Shown piece by piece: positions 41,291 to 51,947 of a stretch of 64,000 bases of DNA. This stretch comes from Eukaryota sp. TZLM1-RC (Eukaryota > Metamonada: BaSk clade), in NCBI GenBank assembly GCA_040285825.1, contig JAUPSS010000004.1, positions 4,161,658-4,225,657 on the forward strand, read 5' to 3'. Made by a program: the position numbers and the translations under genes. The notes under the pieces are model-generated. The model saw only the letters and a list, made by a program, of their open reading frames with translations. It was not told the DNA's origin and searched no databases. How positions within the stretch are numbered: the stretch's first letter is position 1; each line of letters starts with the position of its first letter.

Positions 41291-42779
41291 AACTATTGGT
41301 CTAAATAAAAAATGAGAACTAATGGTAAAAATTCATTGAATTGAGGTTCGTCTAAAAATAGTGGTGTATTGGTTTCTTGCGTTAGCATCTGTGATTCGAT
41401 CAAGGATAGTCGCAATTTATTATTGATAGCATATCGAATTCAGCAACACCATAGCAACCAAATATCTGAGGTTCTTTTGTTAAGAAGTATCTGATGTATG
41501 ATCAGAATTCTTTCAAAGCTCATTCTATCTTGAGTAATTCAAGAAATTCATCAAGCAATGTATCAAGTTCAAGTGTTCTGACGATAAATTTTCTATTAGG
41601 ACAACAATAAAGAAAAGTGACGCATGCTGGAATAACACAATAAAAGCCTGATTAAATGATGATAATCACATTATTGTATGTAGCTTAGCTTTAGTGATGC
41701 CAAAATCCGTCGCACACAAAGGTAAAAGAAGCACCATGAGATTGGTAGGACTAAAAAAATAATTTAAATAAATAATAATAATAATTTTGAAATACTGAGC
41801 TTGCAACACTTTTAAGTCACCGTTCATGGTGTTTTTCTATCATTCTACTCCATCAGACATCCATACACGAGATTCTCTAGCAACTAGCAAAGATGCGGTA
41901 CAAGTAATTGTGAGACTAAAATGCTAATTCTATGGTTTTCATTTTATATTTTGGGATGAATAATCATTTCCTTGATGAAATGCAGCTATTAGCAACTATT
42001 TTTCTTGCTGCAACTTCAAGCTGAAATGATTCAACGAAAAAATCTAAATTTGACAATAACAATTCAAGACTCTGTTATTTCGTACTTTTTAATGTATGTC
42101 TACCATCTAGATATTGTTCCATCGGTGATTTCAACTCACAAATCAAGACTAACTTCATTTTTTCTCATCTGTTTTTGTGATAAAAATAAAATCAGGACTT
42201 AACTCATCCACAACCAAAGGAAAATTTACATAATGATTTGTATAATAAGACAAATCACATCAAACATCAAAAGGGTGTAGGAAATGAAGTAAGATGTTAA
42301 CAAAATTATTTATAATTGAATCGTATTTCCATTTAGGTCTATCGTCTATTTCGGTAATTTGATAATGTGGACAAATTACGTTGCTGCTCCAAAATGTCAA
42401 AGTATGCACAGTGGAGATAACAGTTTAGATCCATCAGGCATTTACCGATGAATTTTCCACCGATAATGGTTATCAGCAGTAGGTAATGCATTCAAGGAAG
42501 AATTAATTACAAACTTAATCAAACTTTTAAAATTAATCTAGGAGTAGGTCAACATCAGTACTATAAAGCTGATGCAACTAGTAATCTTAAAAATCCAATT
42601 CAAGAGCACAAACAATAATTTTGAAAATGGACAATATTAAACAGGTCCCATTCCATGGACTTTTTCACACTGTCTAAACATTGAATGTGTCGGCAATTGG
42701 GATTGGAGAGGTGAATGCTTACAACTAACATTCTCAGAATAAATGTAAGCCAAAGGCCTCTAATCTGATCTTTTACAAA
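41291..42779. other. A+T-rich intergenic stretch, no gene seen
   Basis: No recognisable domain, repeat end or long frame. The part next to Fz-B (42780-42979) is noted separately as candidate element 3' flank. Confidence 0.4.
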
Positions 42780-42979
42780 GGTCTGCGGGGGAAGGAAAGG
42801 TTAATGTGTAATCTGTGGATTTCATTTGAAATGCATACTTTCGTCAAGCATCATTCAAACTTATTCCAAGAACTTTCATTCTTGGTGAGATCGTCCACAG
42901 ACGTTCTAGAATCCTCGAATAATTGGCCACCAATCTCAGTGAGCCCATTTCTCCTCTAAAACAATACGTAGCTTTGAAG
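42780..42979 (-). other. Fz-B 3' flank, candidate guide-RNA region
   Basis: Lies immediately downstream of the Fz-B stop codon. In TnpB and Fanzor systems the guide RNA usually spans the 3' end of the gene and ends at the element's right boundary. A G-rich motif TCTGCGGGGG (42783-42792) could mark such a boundary. There is no direct evidence of transcription or structure. Confidence 0.25.
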
Positions 42980-44980
42980 CTAGTTTCTTTGTGGTCTCTG
43001 GAACGCTTCTGGTCTTGTTCCATAGTAGTGCTCACTAACTGCAATTTCTAGCTGATTTAGTGATGCAGAAATGTCTCTAGACCATACTTGATTACATTCC
43101 GGACAACTGAAATAGGCGTTGTGAACTTTAACTTCACCATCAACTTCTCTATAGATCTTTTGGTGTAGCATCTTGCAGCAGTTCACCTTTGCAGATGTCA
43201 TATATTCATCTCCGATCTTCACATTAGCAAATGAACATTGTAACAACTTGAGAAATGCCTTACGTGGAGTTTTCACTTTTTGACGTGATGTACCACCACC
43301 TCCATTGCCAAACCACACCTTTACTTCTCGACCGTTTGCAAATTTTTTCACTTTGTTGATAATGGAGCTGAATCTTTTCTGTTTTCTTATAAAGAAGTCA
43401 AATGTGTTTCTCCTCAATGCTTTTCGAGCACTCAGATATAATTGATGTTTTAGCAATGATCGTCTTACGTTATTACCTTCATAGTCCTTATAGTCACCGA
43501 TAGTTGATATTTCAAGCAGATAATGGTTCAATTTCTGCACGTCATAAACATCTATTGATGAGTGGGTCAGTGAAGCGGAGTGATTGATTTTTCGTTGCTT
43601 TGGTGCCAAGAAGATATTGGATACGGTCGGCCCTGAACGTGTTCCAATACTGGAACCACATAGATTTGAATGGTTGGGGTCGATGGCCCAGAACACCATT
43701 TCCGTTTGGTCATCAGGTGCCTGCCACTCAGTAGCTTTTGGTTTCTGGCGAGGTCTTGGCCGTTCAACCTTGGCTTGCAGGGTATGTTTTCTATTCCGAG
43801 TGGTTTCGTAGTAGTCAAGTTCCCCTCTAAATCTCTTATTACTCAAGGCTTCTCCGGACAATCTCACTCGTGTTGCTTTGGGGTGCGGTTTGAAAGTTAT
43901 ACGGACACTATCACCATTAGAAGACATGGTGTAGTCATTAGCTTTTGTTTTAAACAATAAATAAGGGTTTTTCAAAATTGTTTGTGATGTGTTTTTGGAG
44001 ATAAAATGGTTGAGAACCCATGTGGAAAAGGGGACAAAAGCAGGCTTCAAACTAGCGATGGGAGTGAGTCTATGTCGTCTAAAGGTATATGGAAAGGCTT
44101 GCTCCAGGTAGTTTTGGATTGTTAAGCCGCAACGAAAGATGTAGGTACTGTTCTCTTGATTAAGAGTCACTCTTCGAGAAGAAAGAAGAGTGTTGTACCT
44201 TTGAGGATCACCAACCAAAAAGTTAAACAGAGTAAGAGCCATGGTATGGTGAGTGTTGAACCAAGAAAGAAGAGGTTCACGAAAGTTCGTGCTGTTGTGA
44301 AGAACAGAACCAGCATAAGTGGCTGGTGCAGGGCAGTTATCACCTACCGCATACGAGCGGAAGAAGTTAAGCTTCCACGACACAAGTCCATCAGCAAGAA
44401 GCTGCTGGTAGTTGCCTTGCAGCTGGCGGCACTTTGCATCCACTAGTTGTTGTAGAGGCCTACTAGTGGGTAGTGCATGATTACGACCTGTTCTTGACAA
44501 GAACAAGACAGCAAACGGCCATGATGTAGAGATTCGCTCGAGCTTCTCATACACATGGCCTTTGCCAGGTCTGTTAAATGGATGTCTGACTTTTGGCTTA
44601 GAGACCGCCTCAAAGTCAAGACACTGGATCCAGAATTGATGCTGAGTCAGGAAATGACTGTCTTCAGGGAACCGCACAGCAAAAACTCTGGCCAGCAAAC
44701 TGCCGAGGTGAGCCATGGTGGTCACCTTGGTCAGCTGTCCATCAATGTAATCACACACTGGCCGCTCAAAGAACTGATGAAGGGAGCAGGCACGTGCCCA
44801 TAACTGCATAGTCCTTACTGAAAACGGAAGGTGCAGACAATCAAAAATGATTGATTTCTCAGTTTCAGTTACTTTTAAAATTTGGTGTATTTTCAACTCC
44901 TTACATCCACAAAACAATGAAACATGCACAAACTGATAAATAGACAAATTTATAATAGATACTGGACATGCTTTAAGCAT
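42980..44980 (-). CDS. Fz-B, Fanzor-type RuvC nuclease, apparently intact
   Basis: 666 residues from the ATG at 44978-44980; the frame extends a little further upstream without another ATG. The N-terminal 350 residues are helical, probably the REC/wedge region. Residues about 350-420 are basic (KPHPKATRVRLSG). RuvC-I is FWAIDPNHSNL (Asp434). A bridge-helix-like basic helix follows: LYLSARKALRRNTFDFFIRK. Then VKVWFGNGGGGTSRQKVKTP, RuvC-II IGDEYMTSAKVNCC (Glu592), the second half of the zinc finger CPECNQVW, and RuvC-III SRDISASLNQL (Asp636). This order, the E-x-x-TS-x-x-x-C-C spacing and the RD-x-x-A-x-x-N end are those of TnpB/Fanzor. All three catalytic acids are present. Fanzors are RNA-guided DNA endonucleases carried by eukaryotic transposons. 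No partner transposase is seen beside it. Confidence 0.85.
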   Translation of the reverse strand: MLKACPVSIINLSIYQFVHVSLFCGCKELKIHQILKVTETEKSIIFDCLHLPFSVRTMQLWARACSLHQFFERPVCDYIDGQLTKVTTMAHLGSLLARVFAVRFPEDSHFLTQHQFWIQCLDFEAVSKPKVRHPFNRPGKGHVYEKLERISTSWPFAVLFLSRTGRNHALPTSRPLQQLVDAKCRQLQGNYQQLLADGLVSWKLNFFRSYAVGDNCPAPATYAGSVLHNSTNFREPLLSWFNTHHTMALTLFNFLVGDPQRYNTLLSSRRVTLNQENSTYIFRCGLTIQNYLEQAFPYTFRRHRLTPIASLKPAFVPFSTWVLNHFISKNTSQTILKNPYLLFKTKANDYTMSSNGDSVRITFKPHPKATRVRLSGEALSNKRFRGELDYYETTRNRKHTLQAKVERPRPRQKPKATEWQAPDDQTEMVFWAIDPNHSNLCGSSIGTRSGPTVSNIFLAPKQRKINHSASLTHSSIDVYDVQKLNHYLLEISTIGDYKDYEGNNVRRSLLKHQLYLSARKALRRNTFDFFIRKQKRFSSIINKVKKFANGREVKVWFGNGGGGTSRQKVKTPRKAFLKLLQCSFANVKIGDEYMTSAKVNCCKMLHQKIYREVDGEVKVHNAYFSCPECNQVWSRDISASLNQLEIAVSEHYYGTRPEAFQRPQRN

Positions 44981-46108
44981 TTTCTTTCCTAAAAATAGTA
45001 AACTGATGCGAAATTTGACGAAATTGTTGTTAGTCAAAGCAGTTGTTCGTTTAATCAAGGGTGTTTGTAGATTCAAAAAATTCGTAAAGTTTCACAATTT
45101 AATTCCCTTATTCAGTACAAACACGTTACCAAGGGAAGTCACAACACCCATTTCTTTCTTACCATTTCTTTCCCTCTTTGACGAAGAACCTTTTGCTCCT
45201 CGTTCAACTATATCTGAGTTTGCCATGGATCTTTGTGGAACTGTTGGCTTTTCTATTATAGCGATTATAGGTTTCGTTTAGTGTGCTCACACATTGACTA
45301 TAAAACATTGAATCTCATAAAATAGACTAACAAAAGACAGTCTGTATAGACACTACTGGCTATTCTTGAGTCTAAACTCGAGTCTATTGCAGATCGTCCA
45401 TCCCAAGCTGTGCCAACAACTTCTGCTGTGTCACCCCTTTCAGCTGCACTTCTTGTCTTGAAACTAGACATCTGAATACCTATTATTACCATCAGTTATC
45501 AATATACACCCTTACACCTCTGGTATCGTTTGTTCACTCTCTACGAATCAACTCACTCCAATCTTAATCTACTCCAGTCTAACCTACTGCTGAAATACAT
45601 GAACTTCTAAAGTCTAATGAGCAGAAGATTTTTGAACTTAATGAACTCCAATTGAAACTGCATTGAAGACACTTGTAATGTTAGTCAACATGGCTTCCTT
45701 GTAGAGATTGATTTTGACTAATTTCATATTAATGTAGTGTGATACGATAATAAGTCTGAAGACATCCACGCTGCTATGAGTGAAACCTATCCCCTTGAAT
45801 TCAGGTTCGGACTCTTGAGAAAGCAGATTTTCTGGTTAATAACCTATTTCTACCTATAAATAACCTAAAATAACCTATAAATAACCTATAACTAATAGTT
45901 CCAAAATAAAATATTATCGATTCATGTTTTATAGTGTTCGTTCAAGTGTTGGTAAAAAAATAGTGTTGGTGAAAGAGTGTAAGAATTTGTGGGAAGGGAA
46001 GTTTATGTGAAAAGATTCAATTGCCCACAAATGCAGTGAAATTGCACACAACTAATGATTTTTAACAGTTTTTCCTTTTTGAATTACCACAGTTCTTTCA
46101 GAATCTTT
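44981..46108. other. Intergenic stretch between Fz-B and the helicase gene
   Basis: No convincing gene. Contains a short tandem repeat at about 45835-45893 built from TAACCTATAAA units. The left part may be the 5' region of the Fz-B element. Confidence 0.4.
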
Positions 46109-47890
46109 ATGAGTAAGAGATTATGTGAAAGCACTGGCTTTCCAGTCAAAAAAAAGCCTTTCAAGGACGCCTCTTGCGTTCCATTTGAGTTTGAAGAGCT
46201 TACTGGAGATAATGCGAAGCAATTTCTTGCATCTCTTGATGTCGATCCTGCTCTCTTAGATGCTCCTACTTCTTCTCATAAACGATCAAAATCAGCCAAA
46301 CCTTCCAAAATAGTTGAAAAACTACCCAAACATGCGTTTTCTTCATCAATTCATGACATTGACCTGAGTCAGGTTCAAAGAAGCCCATGGCATTCACAGC
46401 TCCAGCTTCACCCATCTTTAGTCATTTCTCTGCTCCAATCCAACATCACAGACCCCAACAACGTTCAGACATCCACCATTCCTGCTCTTCTAGACAATAA
46501 GGATGTTGCAGTAGCTGCTGAAACAGGCTCTGGAAAAACTCTTTCATTTGCCCTTCCCATATGTCATCGGTTGATTACCAACATGTTCAACAAGGAGGGC
46601 CCTTCTTTCCTAGTGATTGCCCCCACACGAGAACTGGCTCTTCAGATAGGAGACGTTTTTCAAATTCTTTTGAAATTTGAGGAAAGTCTTTCAAAGTCTG
46701 TTGTTATTTTGACTGGTGGCCTTGCTCAGGAAAAGCAACTCAAAATTTTAAAGAAAAAGAAACCCCAAATCATTGTTGGTACTCCGGGCCGAATTGTTGA
46801 CGTCATCAATCAAGATTTTGATTGGTTTAATAGAGATCAGTTAGGAATGATTCAATCAGTTGTTATCGATGAAGCCGACAAGCTGATTGGTAATCATGAC
46901 GTCAAGGGGTTATTAAACTCGTTTATAGTTAAACCACAATTGTGTCTATTTTCGGCAACACTTGATGATGTGATTAAGTCAAAAAAAGTGTCATTTGAGA
47001 GTCAGATCAGTCAACTATGCAAAGGCCTATCAATCAAACTTAATCAACCTGCCATTTTTGACCTTCGATCATCTTTGATTGTTTCGACTGCCACTGAAGT
47101 TAAATGCAATGTTATTGCAGGAGAAAAAGATTATATTTGCTACCAAGTACTAACAAGCTTATTTGAATTTAATTCTTTCAAAAAATTAATCTTATTTGTT
47201 AATTCGATTGAATTGGTGAATAGATTAAGTTCTCTTTTTTCTTTATTATTTCCAAGTAACTTGATAATATCCTTACATGCTAAAATGAAACAGAAAAGTC
47301 GTTTGAAATCACTTGAAAAGTTTTCGAATACTGACCGCCAATCAATCATAATCACGACAGACGTTTCTGCTAGGGGTTTAGACCTTCCTTTTATAGATGG
47401 AGTGATTCATTATTCAATACCTTCAACCAGAGATTCATATGTCCATCGCTCTGGAAGGACTGCCAGATGTGGTAATCAAGGGCTATCAATTATTTTGATT
47501 AGTCCTGATGACGTTTCCAAGGTCAAAAAGGTTTTTAATCAAGGCCACTCACTTTCTGATTTACCGGAATTTAGAAATGTCTATTTTCCTGAATGTTTTC
47601 ACTCAAAATCTACTTTAGAGTTGATGAAAAACAGATTCAATTTGGCCCAAAGTATTGAAAAATTAACACATTCTAGACAAAAAAGACACTTTGAATCAAA
47701 GGGAAAATTAACTCAAATGGCAATAGAGGCGGGATTAATAGATGAGGTTGAAGAAAATAATCATTTAAAGAAAAAAGAAAAAAGTAGAATTGATTCAATG
47801 AAAAATAGTCTTTTTGAATTGTTACAGAAAGACTTGGTTAGTGTATCTAGACGGAAAGGCATTGTTGTTGTGGGGTCGAGTGATTTATAG
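46109..47890 (+). CDS. MAK5: DEAD-box RNA helicase, DDX24/MAK5 type
   Basis: 594 residues from the ATG at 46109; an upstream in-frame ATG at 46055 is possible, but MSKRL is the more likely start. Motifs: Walker A AETGSGKT (137-144), PTRELALQI, GTPGRIVD, DEAD (254-257), SAT (282-284), ARGLD and HRSGRTAR (446-453). The second RecA domain wording (ILFVNSI..., SLHAKMKQKSRLKSLEKF, VIHYSIPSTRDSYVHRSGRT) fits DDX24/MAK5 rather than other DEAD-box groups. MAK5 helps assemble the 60S ribosomal subunit in the nucleolus. N-terminal and C-terminal extensions are basic and low complexity, and the large insertion usual in the family is reduced. Convergent with the EF-hand gene, 65 bp apart. Confidence 0.9.
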   Translation: MSKRLCESTGFPVKKKPFKDASCVPFEFEELTGDNAKQFLASLDVDPALLDAPTSSHKRSKSAKPSKIVEKLPKHAFSSSIHDIDLSQVQRSPWHSQLQLHPSLVISLLQSNITDPNNVQTSTIPALLDNKDVAVAAETGSGKTLSFALPICHRLITNMFNKEGPSFLVIAPTRELALQIGDVFQILLKFEESLSKSVVILTGGLAQEKQLKILKKKKPQIIVGTPGRIVDVINQDFDWFNRDQLGMIQSVVIDEADKLIGNHDVKGLLNSFIVKPQLCLFSATLDDVIKSKKVSFESQISQLCKGLSIKLNQPAIFDLRSSLIVSTATEVKCNVIAGEKDYICYQVLTSLFEFNSFKKLILFVNSIELVNRLSSLFSLLFPSNLIISLHAKMKQKSRLKSLEKFSNTDRQSIIITTDVSARGLDLPFIDGVIHYSIPSTRDSYVHRSGRTARCGNQGLSIILISPDDVSKVKKVFNQGHSLSDLPEFRNVYFPECFHSKSTLELMKNRFNLAQSIEKLTHSRQKRHFESKGKLTQMAIEAGLIDEVEENNHLKKKEKSRIDSMKNSLFELLQKDLVSVSRRKGIVVVGSSDL

Positions 47891-47955
47891 ACTAGTTTTT
47901 AGCCTTTAAAATAAAAAAAACATATTTATTAAATAATATTACAAATTCAAATTAA

Positions 47956-49392
47956 TTAAATTTTTGGAGCTTGTGGATCGACAAATGTCAAAAAGCCAAG
48001 ATAATCAATCAAATCATGATTAACTTCTGATTTAAATTGATTGATTAATAGCTCCATTTCATGTGGTAAAATCACAAATCCAAGCATTGAAAGTGACTGT
48101 TCGAATTGTTTGGGAGTCACATAACCCCTTTTTGACCGATCAAAATCTTCAAAAACAGATTTCACCAGAATTCTTTTGACTAAAACATCATTAGCAAGCC
48201 GAGAAAGAATTTCCATAACTTCAGAAGAAACCCTGTTTACCATTTTTCTACTACCAGAAAGACCCTTAAATGTTGAACTTTTTGATTGCAAAGTTTCTAA
48301 ATCAAAGTCCCTTGACTTCTCCAGACCATCAACAATCGTAACAGAAGACACCTCGCGACAGAGAATTTTATAATCAAACATTTTGACATCATCTTTTCTT
48401 GCGAAAGTATTCAATAATGTCATATACTCTTCCTGGGTCAAGTTCAACTTAGACATTCCCAAAGCTGTTAGGAAATAAGATTGACAAATGCGACCCTTAT
48501 TCAAAGGATCAAACTGTTTAAAAAAATATTCCAGATCAATACCATTTAGGTGACATTGTTTGGCGATTGAGTCCAAAACTGACCTACTCTCTGGAGTATT
48601 TGATTGACCCTCATCACTCAATTGAACTCTTTCCTTTTTCGGAGGGGGGCAACAACTCTCATCAATAGGGGTCACGTCCTTATGAAACTTCCTGTAATCA
48701 ACTAAAAAAGTCGACGGGCAATTACAGGGACGACGGTAGTAATCACAGAGAAGATCCAAATCAGAAGGGGATAACTGGAAAGGAAACAGGCGAACAAATT
48801 CAGACTTTGCCAGACAGCCATCATTATCCCTGTCCATTTGAACAAAGAAAGACTTGACGACGATTCTTTGGGATGAAACCGCTTGTTTAATAGCATCAAG
48901 AATAAGAGAAAAGCGGTCGGGAACTTCTTGGAGAGAAGCAAGGGTTTCTTCAAGTCGATGATAGCGAGATTGATCAACTACAGGGGATGACGGCTTCTTG
49001 GTGAGGTCAGGGTTGGAGAAAACTAAATGAATGTCTCGTAAAAAGGGCTTGTATGAAACAATGGAAGGATCTTCGGATGACTGGTACAAGCTGCTGAGGG
49101 TGGATAGTTCGTGTGGAGCGATTGGAAACAATGAAGATACTACGCGTTCAAACTGTGTTTTGGTGATCTTTCCCCGTCTCAGAGTATCAAAATCCAGGAA
49201 AGAATCATCCATTCGAATTGTATGCTTCAAGGCTTCGGAACGAAGACGTTCCAGTAGTAAATTGCCAGTGTGTTGCATAAGGCGATTGGATGTTGTGGAG
49301 AAATAGATGAGCAAGAAAAATATGGGAAAGAACTCTACACTTAAACCTCTGTTTCTGGTTTTTGTTAAACGATCTGTTTGTCTTCTCGCCAT
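47956..49392 (-). CDS. EF-hand protein with several EF-hand pairs
   Basis: Up to 478 residues. One canonical calcium loop, DRDNDGCLAKSE (187-198), and at least three degenerate ones introduced by DFDTLRRGKIT, QFDPLNKGRIC and DFDRSKRGYVT. The repeated layout (xFxxFDxLxxGxIT...F) is common in protist EF-hand proteins of the EFCAB6-like type, where many loops no longer bind calcium. A Met at 49278 (MQHTGNLLLERL) is the likelier start: the 38 residues before it include a hydrophobic stretch (VEFFPIFFLLIYF) unlike the rest, though a signal anchor cannot be excluded. No enzyme domain. A co-oriented LINE-A 3' end lies about 100 bp upstream. Confidence 0.8.
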   Translation of the reverse strand: MARRQTDRLTKTRNRGLSVEFFPIFFLLIYFSTTSNRLMQHTGNLLLERLRSEALKHTIRMDDSFLDFDTLRRGKITKTQFERVVSSLFPIAPHELSTLSSLYQSSEDPSIVSYKPFLRDIHLVFSNPDLTKKPSSPVVDQSRYHRLEETLASLQEVPDRFSLILDAIKQAVSSQRIVVKSFFVQMDRDNDGCLAKSEFVRLFPFQLSPSDLDLLCDYYRRPCNCPSTFLVDYRKFHKDVTPIDESCCPPPKKERVQLSDEGQSNTPESRSVLDSIAKQCHLNGIDLEYFFKQFDPLNKGRICQSYFLTALGMSKLNLTQEEYMTLLNTFARKDDVKMFDYKILCREVSSVTIVDGLEKSRDFDLETLQSKSSTFKGLSGSRKMVNRVSSEVMEILSRLANDVLVKRILVKSVFEDFDRSKRGYVTPKQFEQSLSMLGFVILPHEMELLINQFKSEVNHDLIDYLGFLTFVDPQAPKI

Positions 49393-49489
49393 TGCTTCTC
49401 CTATTCAATGCAGAAATATGAGTCAATCTATACAATATAGCGAGTTATATCTGAGAGCGTTATGCAAAGAAGGACAAAATTCTAACAGA

Positions 49490-49735
49490 TACATTGAACC
49501 TACACACTTAATAAAATTAACTCATAACTAATGGGACGACTATCATTGAACCAAGATTTCCTCTTGACAAAATCTTGATCTGCTTGCTGTCTAGCTAAAG
49601 CTTCTCTAATTCGATTGAAAAACCGATGTAATCTACTAATAATGGCAAATTGAATCCGAGAGCACCAAAAAATATCAAATCTTTTCATTGTTTTTTCTTG
49701 AACCATTTTTTGAAAATTATTCAAAAAACGTAGCG
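49490..49735 (-). mobile_element. LINE-A copy 3, short 3' end
   Basis: Matches the last 240 bp of LINE-A copies 1 and 2 (ARQQADQDF, FNRIREAL and the same A+T-rich end). Confidence 0.8.
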
Positions 49736-50030
49736 TTTAAATCCAAAACAAGTTCTCAGGGAAACAAAGATGATGAGGCGGTTTTTGTTCAAGTTTTTTT
49801 TTAGAATTTTTTATTTTTGCTTGACAGAAATACAACTGTGTTTACAATAATTTATTTTGTTGCTCTGTCTTGCAATTGTTTATTTAAATGTGAAAAAGCA
49901 GTATTCAAAAATATTGCTGAAAACACGGTATTCAAAATTGTAGTGAAAATCTTTATGTGAAACTCATAAAGAACAAATTATACATCAAATTTTAATTAAT
50001 CAACTATTATACTATTAACAAAATTAAAAG

Positions 50031-51589
50031 TTAAACAAAGTCTATACGATCCTCTAAAGAGAGGCAGGTTTCTAAAGGAAGGCCAGATGCAGCTCTAAAG
50101 AAATTGTCAATGGCCATACGTTGGCGCCAAAGAGTGTTGATGACTGGAGCACGTTCTGGAACACAGGGAGCCTTCAACAAGAAGGACAAGAGAGATAAAA
50201 CTGAATCAAAACTGAGATTTTTCTTGCCATCAACATCAATGGTGATTCTTTCGAATAATTCTGTGAAAATGATCAAATCTAAAATTAAAGGAGCTGCTAA
50301 AATAGAATCTTCACAGGTATTATGCAAAATCATAGTATTAAGGCCACCACACATAAGTTCAGAAACATATTCATCCTAAAATTAGCTATCGCACACTGAC
50401 AAACCATGGCTCTCTTGGAATCACCAACAAATGGAACATACTTGATAACGACTGTGTGATCTGGCCCCACACCATCACTATAAAGGACAGGATTACCAGT
50501 TACTGCGTCATCAATAACATTACTTTTGGAGATTTCCTTACTTCTAAACTGTTGAGGGGCAGACAAATTTTGGCCATCATTGTTACCCAAATGATTGTAA
50601 GAGACAATGGATCTAGGCTTAATACCTGCACCGACAAGGAAATCTACCAATACAGATTTGACCTTGGTTTGGCCAGTTTTAAAATCATCTCCACCAATGA
50701 AAACACCCTTTTCGTAGGCTAATTCAACAATTCCAGGTAGTAATGTGTTTTGTGGACTACCGTTGATGAAGGAACACCCTTCTTCGATGGCAGCAACAGC
50801 ATACAGGACTGAAGCGGCAATTCTGTCGTCGTTCTTTTCAATAGCGTTCATGAGGCTCTGCTTTGTTTTGTGACAGTCCTCTACTTCAACGGAACGTTCA
50901 GTATTAGCAGTCCAGAGTACGATGACCTTGTCGAGGGAATTTGATTGTTTGAAGGTCTTGATTTGGTCACGGAGCTGAGAGACAAGCGATTTTCTGTTTC
51001 CTTCAAGAACATTGTCGGCACGAGAGTTTTGGTTGGCTGCTACAAAGTCGGGAATGAAAGCGGCTTTGAGGGGCTTGATGGGTTCCATATATTGTCTTAA
51101 ACTGTCTTGAAGCTCAACAGGGAAAACGGATGCTCGTCGCATTGCATCATAGAGATTTAATGACGAAATATCCCAACCACCGAACACGATATCGTCAGGT
51201 GAAAGGGTTGGCAACATATCAGCAAAGCGGACGGATATCGTTTGATCAGCATCATAACCGAGGATAGATGTTCCACATTGCATCAAGGAACCATACCAGT
51301 TAGCAGATTGCTTGCCGCGAGGAGTTTCCCATGTCAAATTGTGTTTGTTAGCAAAATGAGCACCGGTGAGAGTGGTGCCGTTGTTGCCACCAAGTCCAAC
51401 GAGCATAACACCCACCTTGGGTACAACCTTATCAGTACGGATCAGAAGGTCATGTTTCTTGATATCGACAGTGGCCTTTCCATCAGTAACTGAAACCGAT
51501 GGACGAGTGTAGGTAAATTCCGACACGACGTGCTGCTCCGTGTCACGACGGTGATTTCCCTGCACGGCAAATGTGTTAGCGAGTGGCAT
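50031..51589 (-). CDS. INO1: Myo-inositol-3-phosphate synthase (one 29-nt intron)
   Basis: Two exons, 51589-50405 (395 codons) and 50375-50031, giving 509 residues, the usual length of the family (about 510). It has the NAD-binding GLGGNNGTT (65-73), FGGWDISSLNLYDAM, VLWTANTERSVEV, INGSPQNTLLPGI, GDDFKTGQTK and SYNHLGNNDG. Across the splice, SKRAM joins DEYVSELMCGG and HNTCEDS. The enzyme converts glucose-6-phosphate to inositol-3-phosphate, the first step of inositol and phosphoinositide synthesis, in the cytosol. Without the intron the frame would stop 24 codons later and lose the conserved C-terminal block, so splicing is needed. Confidence 0.95.
50376..50404 (-). other. Intron, 29 nt, in the inositol-phosphate synthase gene
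   Basis: Minus-strand sequence starts GTTTGTCAGT and ends AGCTAATTTTAG. A CTAAT-like branch site lies just before the 3' splice site. Removal restores the SKRAM-DEYVSEL junction conserved in this enzyme, with no gap or extra residue. Confidence 0.93.
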
Positions 51590-51947
51590 AAGAGATTGTT
51601 GAGATAAGCTGGAAAAAGCCTATTTATTATTTTCTGTCAAAGTCAAAACAAGTCTTTGCAATTCCTATATCAATGACGTTGACTTACAGTACATATGCAT
51701 TCAACAGAACTTAAAGTTCAGTCTATAGTTACACATTATCCCTGAAATGTATAAAGACCTTACTGTTACCAAATAAAATTACACTACCAGTTTATTACAG
51801 TTACAGCATTGAATTTTGGATTGGTAAACATATCAGTATGAAAATATTCGCAAAAAATCAAAATCTATGAATAATGAGGTGAAATGACAACAGTTGAATT
51901 CTATGAATTAAAACACCCAAATAGAATAAAAAAAATCAAAATATCAA
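51590..51947. other. Intergenic, no gene seen
   Basis: 358 bp of A+T-rich sequence between two minus-strand genes; would hold the promoter of the inositol-phosphate synthase gene and the 3' end of the AlkD-like gene. Confidence 0.5.

Noticed and set aside
43584-44803. Plus-strand frames opposite Fz-B
   Set aside because: Antisense shadows without motifs.
45006-45281. 91-codon plus-strand frame as a gene
   Set aside because: It overlaps the 5' end of the Fz-B frame on the other strand and shows no recognisable motif.
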